Shown here piece by piece: positions 55,487 to 64,000 of a DNA stretch of 64,000 nucleotides. The stretch is from positions 7,287,001 through 7,351,000 of the forward strand of contig NC_090795.1 of assembly GCF_040054535.1 (NCBI RefSeq), written 5' to 3'. Below the pieces are notes generated by a model. The model was not told the origin of the DNA. It ran no database searches and saw only the letters and a list, made by a program, of their open reading frames with translations. Source of the stretch: Antennarius striatus. Taxonomy: Eukaryota > Chordata > Actinopteri > Lophiiformes > Antennariidae. The first letter of the stretch is position 1. The number at the start of each line of letters is the position of its first letter. Both the position numbers and the translations under genes were made by a program.

Positions 55487-55593
55487 GCCATCTTGTGACC
55501 AAAGGTGAAACTGCGCTAGCTGGATTCGACCCGGAAGTAGTATTTTGTGTGTTTTCCTCTTTCGCACGTGGGAAACAGACGACACGGAGCAAT
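55487..55593 (+). promoter_or_regulatory. rrs1: rrs1 promoter: YY1, ETS and E-box motifs
   Basis: Within 107 bases of the ATG there is GCCATCTTG (YY1-type, 55487-55495), CCGGAAGT (ETS/GABP-type, 55531-55538) and CACGTG (Myc/Max E-box, 55565-55570). There is no TATA box. This combination is typical of housekeeping and ribosome-biogenesis genes. Confidence 0.65.
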
Positions 55594-56646
55594 ATGGCCG
55601 CGTGTATTGTTGAAGCGTTGTTAGCTAAAGCTGAACAAGAAGAAGCAGAAAAACTGAAAAGCATCTCCGTCCAGAAAGAGCTCGATCTGGAGTTTGACCT
55701 CGGTAACCTGCTAGCTTTTGACAAAAACCGCATCGAGTCCGGGGACTTCAGACGGCAGAAGAAAGACGACTTCCTGCGGTCGTTAGCTCGCGAAAACGCG
55801 CAGCTGCTCATCAACGAAATCTGGAAACAGCCATCGGAGAGGGTTGAGGAGGCAATAGTCGTCAAACTACCAGAACCGGCGACACCGCTGCCCAGAGAGA
55901 AGCCGCCTCCAAAGGCCAAACCTCCTACGAAATGGGAAGAGTTCGCCAAGCTGAAGGGAATCCAGAAGAAGAAGAAAACCAACTTGGTTTGGGATGAAAA
56001 CGCGAAGGAGTGGAGGAGGCGTTGGGGGTACAAGAGGGCCAAAGACGACACCAAGGAGTGGCTGATCGAGGTGCCCGAGAACGCTGACCCGAACGAGGAC
56101 CAGTTCGGCAAGCGCATCAAAGCCAAGAAGGAGAGAGTCGCCAAGAACGAGTTCAACAGGCTGAAAAACATCGCCAGAGCGCAAAAGGCTAAAGTACCCG
56201 GGATGGGGCTCACACCCACAGCCCAGCAGTCCAAAGGCGACCTGGCCAGAGCTGCCAGTGTGGCCAAAACCTCCACAGCATCCATGGGGCGGTTCCAGGA
56301 CCGCCTGCCTAAAGAGAAACCCCCAAAGAACACGGGCAAGAAGAGGAAGTTCGAACCCCTCATCGGTGACTTTTCCAACGAGAGACAGAAGCAGCTTGAG
56401 CTTCTAAAAACCATGGACGGTAAGAAACCAAAGTTGGACATCACCAAGGCTGTCAACAAACAGATGAGAGAGGAGGACCGGGAGGAGGCTTCTGCCAAAC
56501 ACAAGAGGGGAGCGGGGAGTAAAAGACGCAAAGGCAACATGTCTGGGAAAGGGAATGTGTCTGGAAAAGGCAAAGGGAAGGGTGGGAAAGGAAAAGGAGG
56601 TAAAGCTGGTGGAGGGAAGAGAAGAGGCAAACCTGGGAAACACTGA
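55594..56646 (+). CDS. rrs1: ribosome biogenesis regulatory protein RRS1
   Basis: Nucleolar protein that, with RPF2, recruits 5S rRNP (5S rRNA, uL18, uL5) to pre-60S particles. Single exon, 350 residues (human 365, also intronless). The start at 55594 (MAACIVEALLAKAEQEEAE) is preferred over an upstream in-frame extension because it aligns with the family N-terminus. The conserved N-terminal block includes ELDLEFDLGNLLAFDKN and LARENAQLLINEIW. The central WEEFAKLKGIQKKKKTNLVWDE and the RRWGYKRAKDDTKEWLIEVP segment are diagnostic. The C-terminus is a Lys/Gly repeat tail (GKGNVSGKGKGKGGKGKGG) suited to nucleolar retention. A second plus-strand frame overlaps the tail and runs into the 3' UTR, and is taken as chance. 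Confidence 0.97.
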   Translation: MAACIVEALLAKAEQEEAEKLKSISVQKELDLEFDLGNLLAFDKNRIESGDFRRQKKDDFLRSLARENAQLLINEIWKQPSERVEEAIVVKLPEPATPLPREKPPPKAKPPTKWEEFAKLKGIQKKKKTNLVWDENAKEWRRRWGYKRAKDDTKEWLIEVPENADPNEDQFGKRIKAKKERVAKNEFNRLKNIARAQKAKVPGMGLTPTAQQSKGDLARAASVAKTSTASMGRFQDRLPKEKPPKNTGKKRKFEPLIGDFSNERQKQLELLKTMDGKKPKLDITKAVNKQMREEDREEASAKHKRGAGSKRRKGNMSGKGNVSGKGKGKGGKGKGGKAGGGKRRGKPGKH

Positions 56647-56780
56647 GGGTATTAAACCTCCTGAATCCGATACGGCTGGGCCTTCAGACTCACTGGACTG
56701 GACTGATGGATGGAACAAGTGGGTAGAGGTCCCCCCTGAGATGGACCAGGATTATATTATTATAAATGGAAAATAATAAA
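56647..56780 (+). terminator. rrs1: rrs1 3' UTR and poly(A) signal
   Basis: A short 3' UTR ends at AATAAA 56775-56780. Another AATAAA-type signal lies near 57307, so a longer form is possible. Confidence 0.55.
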
Positions 56781-58650
56781 AATGCAGCCCGACTTTGTGA
56801 GGTTTCATGTTCGAATGAAATATATCATCTGTAAAATGTTATAACATATTTTTGATTTGATTGTATGAAAAGAAAATGTACAGCTTCATAGAAAAACAAT
56901 GAGCATATACTACATATTAGTTCATTTTGTAGTAGTCAGTTCCACAAAGATTCCTCATTTAAAAGAAAATGTCTTCTGCCATACATCTTGTGAAAGACTT
57001 AACCAAGTGAATGCTGTGTGTTTTGTACATCTTCATTTAAACGTAATTCGCATCCCTGGTTAGTTTGTCTTTCCTGTAAAAAAAAAAGTCTGCTTTTCTT
57101 CTGCCACTATTGTGCTTTGGGTATCATTCATGTGATCGAGATACTGATCAATATGTGTGTAGAGAAGTCTAGGAAGAACAACTCAGTTTTAACTGGAAGT
57201 CATGCAAAGATTGAGAATCTCCTCCGTTGACATTAAAACCGAGCAGCATGAAACGGTATGCAAAGAAAGCAAAAACAAAAGTTTGTAATAAATGTCAAAT
57301 GACTGAAATAAAATCTGCACTAATGTTTGACACTTACTGACATAGAATTATTTACCTGTACAGTGAATAATACAATTTGTAAACTATTAAAATTCTATTT
57401 TTAATTCAGATTAGAATCTGAATTTTTCTGCTGCGTAGAAGTAAACCTCAGATGGTTGCTTTGCTTTTATTCTTGATCATGTAAGGGTTTTTCTGATTAG
57501 CCTTAAGAGTAGTGAGGATACTGTCAATCCTGTCTATACTGGAATGCTGTTGTTCCCACTTCCTCCACGTCTATCATTGATAAATACAATAGAATAGCAC
57601 ACCTTTAATGTCATTATACTGTACACAAGTGTACAGAAAAATTATTCGACAACTGTGCAAAAGGTTCAAGTATAAAGTAACTATAAATACAAAACAAGAA
57701 AAAAAACAAGTACAAAAACAAGCAATTATGAGAAGATATTTACAATGAGCATTTAACTCAACTGTAACTGCTTTTTCTTCCCCATAGAAATGCAAACTGC
57801 TATAGTCTCAGAGTCAGGTGATGCCAACCAATTGGGTGATTTCCTGCTGACGCCAAAGATAATGAGGTCACTTAGCTGTCTATCCATTTATAGCTGCTCA
57901 AGAGTCAGGCCATTAATTTCTCCTCTTCAAACTAATCCGCAGACTCCTGACTGAACTGGAAGTTCTATTAGGTTGAGCCGGGACAAAATGCACACATTTT
58001 CTAATCTTGTTGTCTGTATTGATTGTACACAAGCCCAATATACATCTGAATTTCCCTCAGGACATGAATTATTTATTTTTACTGCAACACAAGAAATTAC
58101 AGGCCTAAATTTAAAATGATCAAATACATTTCACAAAAGACTTTTGTGTTATAATTTAAAATTAAATCAAGTGCGTTGCTGTTGTATACAGTACTTTAAG
58201 ACATTGTTTTATGTAATTAGCTTTTAGTTGCTTGAGGCATTTGAATTCTAAACATATTAGCAAAACTTCAATGTAAAAGAAAGAAACTAAAGCTTGCATA
58301 TATTAGTGAAAACAGCAGGAAGGGAGTGATTGAATTTAACACATTGATCCAGTTGTTGGCTATTCAAAGCCACAGAGATACACTTTAAACCCAGAGAGAG
58401 AGCAAATATGTCTCAATTTCCATAAAACAAACCAGCAGAATCAAGTTCAAACAGTGAAGAGTGTGAACTACGCCATAATGAGACCCTGCAGTCCAGCTGC
58501 ATGAATATATGGACTGTGTATTGTAACTATAAATGTCAATGGCGTCAAAAACTATCAGGCCAATCTCTGCAGCTTTGCTTTCTGATCAACTTTAACAATG
58601 AATTGCAAAGATGCGAACACATAATATTCTCCATTAATCTCAGAATTATT
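56781..58650. other. intergenic rrs1-vxn
   Basis: AT-rich sequence without a supportable gene. A stretch at about 57585-57660 (minus strand: ACATTAAAGGTGTGCTATTC) resembles the 3' tail of common fish retroposons. ADHFE1, which occupies this position in human, was not found. Confidence 0.55.
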
Positions 58651-58658
58651 CCATGACA

Positions 58659-58760
58659 TATATAAAATGCGAAAGTCATTATTTTGTATTTGTGTCATTT
58701 CTCTATTGGCAGAAGAGACCAGCCAGTAGCTGCATGGGATTGGTCGTCACAACGACGTCA
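58659..58760 (+). promoter_or_regulatory. vxn: possible vxn promoter
   Basis: TATATAAAA at 58659-58667, an inverted CCAAT box (ATTGG, 58739-58743) and a CRE-like GACGTCA at 58754-58760 cluster about 0.5-0.6 kb upstream of the vxn start codon. Whether they lie upstream or within a non-coding first exon is unknown. Confidence 0.3.
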
Positions 58761-59270
58761 TCCACCCATCTGTTGAGCTGTTCACTGCCCCGTCCCGAGC
58801 TCATTCATCTTTGTCTCTGCTCACACAGATCACTGGAAATAGGACGTGGTCGATAACCCTGAATCAATGAAGCATTCTTAAAGAGGTAACATTATGAATT
58901 CTGATCAGCGTGGAGTGACTAGTTCTCCTGGACATGGACAGATGGTCAAACAACAAAAGGCACTGGCAGGAAGATGAGGTGGTCAGGCATGATTTCTGAC
59001 ATGAATGTACTTAAAACAGATGGTGGTGAAATTAATCTAGAAAACAAAAAAGAACTCAGCTACTAGTTTTATAAATCACCCTTTTCAGCCATAAGTAAAC
59101 ATGTTATTTGTTCCTAGTCTGGTGCAGTGTGTGCTTATGTGTTGTAGGATGTGTTGCCGGTGTCCCGCTCCAGTCAGTGTTGCAGTGTATTAGTCAGCTG
59201 CATTCATTTAAAGCTAGTGCAGAGAGACTGCAGGAGCTTCAGTCTGCTGCACAAGCGTCAGATCTACAAG

Positions 59271-62007
<2,737 letters not shown>

Positions 62008-62406
62008 GAGGCCCTCATCAGCGTCCCACGTGGAAGAGCTGAGTTCACTTTGGTAGAACTGAGAAGATCGTTGGATGAACTTCAGAAATATAAAGGAGGG
62101 TGTTTATTATCCTTTCGGAGCACGTACACAATGTGAAATAATCTTTTCTTAGTTTTCCTTCATTTCTAACTGCACAGTGTTGGATGATGAGTGCATAAAC
62201 ATGGATCAGTGATGTCACAGAGGGTGTTTGATCCACTGCTTCTGATGCCCAATGTGACATCACTGTGGTATGTGTGTGGCCATGTGTGAAACAACCTGAG
62301 AGTTTGAATGTACAGAGAACCGAGCAGCTGCGGTTTTCTACTCTATTTTTTAGTATGGCATGACAAAATATAGCTTTACAATTACTACAGTCAATTGTGT
62401 AATAAA
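62008..62406 (+). other. vxn: vxn 3' UTR with poly(A) signal
   Basis: Non-coding sequence after TAA 62005-62007, with AATAAA at 62401-62406. Confidence 0.6.
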
Positions 62407-63321
62407 AAGCAATGAGTGATCAAATACAGCTTCTTCTGGATAATTCTAGGTCTAACAAATTCAGTTAGAAATTTTATTTATATTGTCTGCTTGTTTTTTT
62501 CCCCCCACAATTAATTGGACTTTATTTCATCTATGCACGTTAATCTGTAGAAATGTATGTATGTATATATTTAGCTGCTCAATATGCAATTATTATAAGG
62601 ATTGTAAACCCAGTAAACCCTTACAGGCCAACATCTTTTGATTTCCATGGAAACATGCCTCAGTGTATTTTGTTATATCTCAGTTCCTGATCATTTTCCT
62701 GTTAACAAACTGGGCCTCCTTCTTATTTATCAGTACTGGTGGGGGGAATAAACCTTTCTCTAGCAAAAGGAAGTGTGATTGAAGCCTGCTGAAAGCCTGC
62801 CAAAGCACAAGGGATTGTACCAGTTTCCCTGGCAACACTAAACCAGCTCTTAGATGTTACACATAGTCTTCTTCTGTGGTGCCTCCCAGCATGTCTCCAT
62901 AGCAGGATCTCTATGGGGTGGGCTGTAGATTACCTCCTTCCAGAGGACACAAAAAACAAACCTAATCCTAACTTTGGCCTTGACCTCCATGGGGAAACAC
63001 AAGCCTCCTCCTCCCCCAACATTTTATATTCACTGTTGTATAATCCTTTGTGATAAAGGCTGTAGGAGGCAGTCAATCTGGGGCCAGTGTTTGGGCAGCA
63101 TGTCTTGCACTGGAAGGGTGTAAATGTTACAAAGGCCCATCGGGCCTCTGAGCAAAATCTGATTTGTGAGAGGGGAAACGGACTGGGTCTTTCCTCTGTT
63201 GTTACTGATACGGCTTATCTCTGCAGTTTATGACACACTTTCAACCATAGCATGCTTGTCTTCAATTTGTGAGTTGTATAAAATTTCAATCACCAAGTAT
63301 AGTAAATACATATTTTAATAT

Positions 63322-63386
<65 letters not shown>

Positions 63387-64000
63387 TATGGCATAATTTT
63401 AGCTTTTAAGTGCAGGTAAAAATATTGAAATATATCTGTGCAAAAAAAAAACTATGCTATTTCAATGTTGACTTGAATCTTACTTATTGCTCCCTTTAGG
63501 AGGCTGCCTTACCTCACGTTGCATTGAAACAAGTCAGTGGAAATATATATAAATATAAATGCCGGAAAGTCCAATTTTAGCACGCACAGGGTTGTAGATT
63601 CTCCCGCCTAAACATGCCCTGTGTTTTCTGTGTAGTTCTGGGTGTTTCTGGGAGGGGGGAAGGGGAGGAGGGGTAACAGGGTGCCTGCCAGATGACTGCT
63701 CTGTCGGCTCAATAATGGGCTGCCATCTGCTGTCTAGCATACACAAAGACAAACTGTATATGTGTGAGGTAGTGCGCTTGATTTTGGGTGTGTGCTCAGA
63801 GGAAGAGGGCATTGTGGGTTTCTTCACATCTTCACTGTAGAAGATAGTCATAAAAATAAACACAATCTAATCCATTAACACACAGATAAGAAAATCGGAA
63901 GCAAATAAAATGTTGGGAAATATAATTTAAATGTAATAAATGTCACAATAGCAGCTTTTTCATACAACATATCTAGTATGTGCACAACAGGTATAAGTTC
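62407..64000. other. intergenic, downstream of vxn
   Basis: No gene recognised. It contains a (TA)n tract, and a GC-richer unique stretch at about 62880-63230 that could be a conserved non-coding element. The minus-strand frame at 63534-63863 ends in low-complexity sequence and resembles no known protein. MYBL1, the next gene in human, does not reach into the window. Confidence 0.5.
63324..63385. repeat. (AT)n dinucleotide microsatellite
   Basis: About 31 AT units. Confidence 0.97.

Noticed and set aside
55470-56630. 386-codon minus-strand frame
   Set aside because: Mirror of the rrs1 coding exon; its Phe/Ser/Pro-rich composition is the complement of Lys/Glu/Gly codons.
56555-56776. 73-codon frame overlapping the rrs1 tail and running into its 3' UTR
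   Set aside because: Shifted frame of the Lys/Gly repeat followed by UTR. No sign of a frameshift in rrs1, whose own length and end fit the family.
63534-63863. 109-codon minus-strand frame near the right edge, considered as the end of mybl1
   Set aside because: No Myb-family similarity, and the end runs through low-complexity Ile-Tyr sequence.

Overview
The window is vertebrate nuclear DNA, most likely from a ray-finned (teleost) fish. Genes are split into short exons with GT-AG introns. Microsatellites are dense ((TG)n, (TCTA)n, (GATA)n, (ATG)n). Repeat tails of the common fish kind are present. The gene order matches human 8q13.1: MTFR1 - PDE7A - [tRNA-Tyr cluster] - TRIM55 - CRH - RRS1 - VXN. 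Every gene was identified by reading exons and comparing them with family sequences from memory; no database was searched.

Layout. 1-2711: 3' half of mtfr1 (+), a mitochondrial fission regulator. 2874-20900: pde7a (-), a cAMP phosphodiesterase. It has 12 coding exons whose phases join into a 510-residue frame, and its 3' end lies tail-to-tail with mtfr1. 20900-31176: intergenic, with two intron-bearing tRNA-Tyr(GTA) genes, a tRNA-Ala(AGC) relic, a small MITE copy and a decayed coding stretch. 31177-35179: trim55/MuRF2-type RING-B-box gene (+), 8 coding exons, 381 residues. 36401-37904: crh (-), the corticotropin-releasing hormone precursor, with a TATA box and a non-coding first exon. 38000-55480: a gene-free interval of about 17 kb holding a (TCTA)n tract, a perfect hairpin, a (ATG)n tract, a degenerate LINE fragment and a few unique stretches that could be enhancers. 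55487-56780: rrs1 (+), an intronless ribosome-biogenesis gene with YY1, ETS and E-box motifs just upstream. 58650-62406: vxn/vexin (+), five coding exons, 202 residues. 62407-64000: no gene seen.

The genes are neighbours by ancestry rather than an operon. Individual roles: mtfr1 acts on mitochondria, pde7a lowers cAMP, trim55 is a sarcomere-associated E3 ligase, crh is a stress neuropeptide, rrs1 builds the 60S ribosome, and vxn promotes neurogenesis. DNAJC5B (expected between pde7a and trim55) and ADHFE1 (expected between rrs1 and vxn) were not seen.

Most worth a second look: fish vexin carries a complete SH3 domain on a single phase-0 exon, reached through a 32-nt exon with a GC donor. As I recall the human protein, this domain is absent or eroded. 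Next are the tRNA-Tyr cluster kept in the same gene interval as in human, and the divergent CRH peptide, which suggests the teleost crha paralogue.
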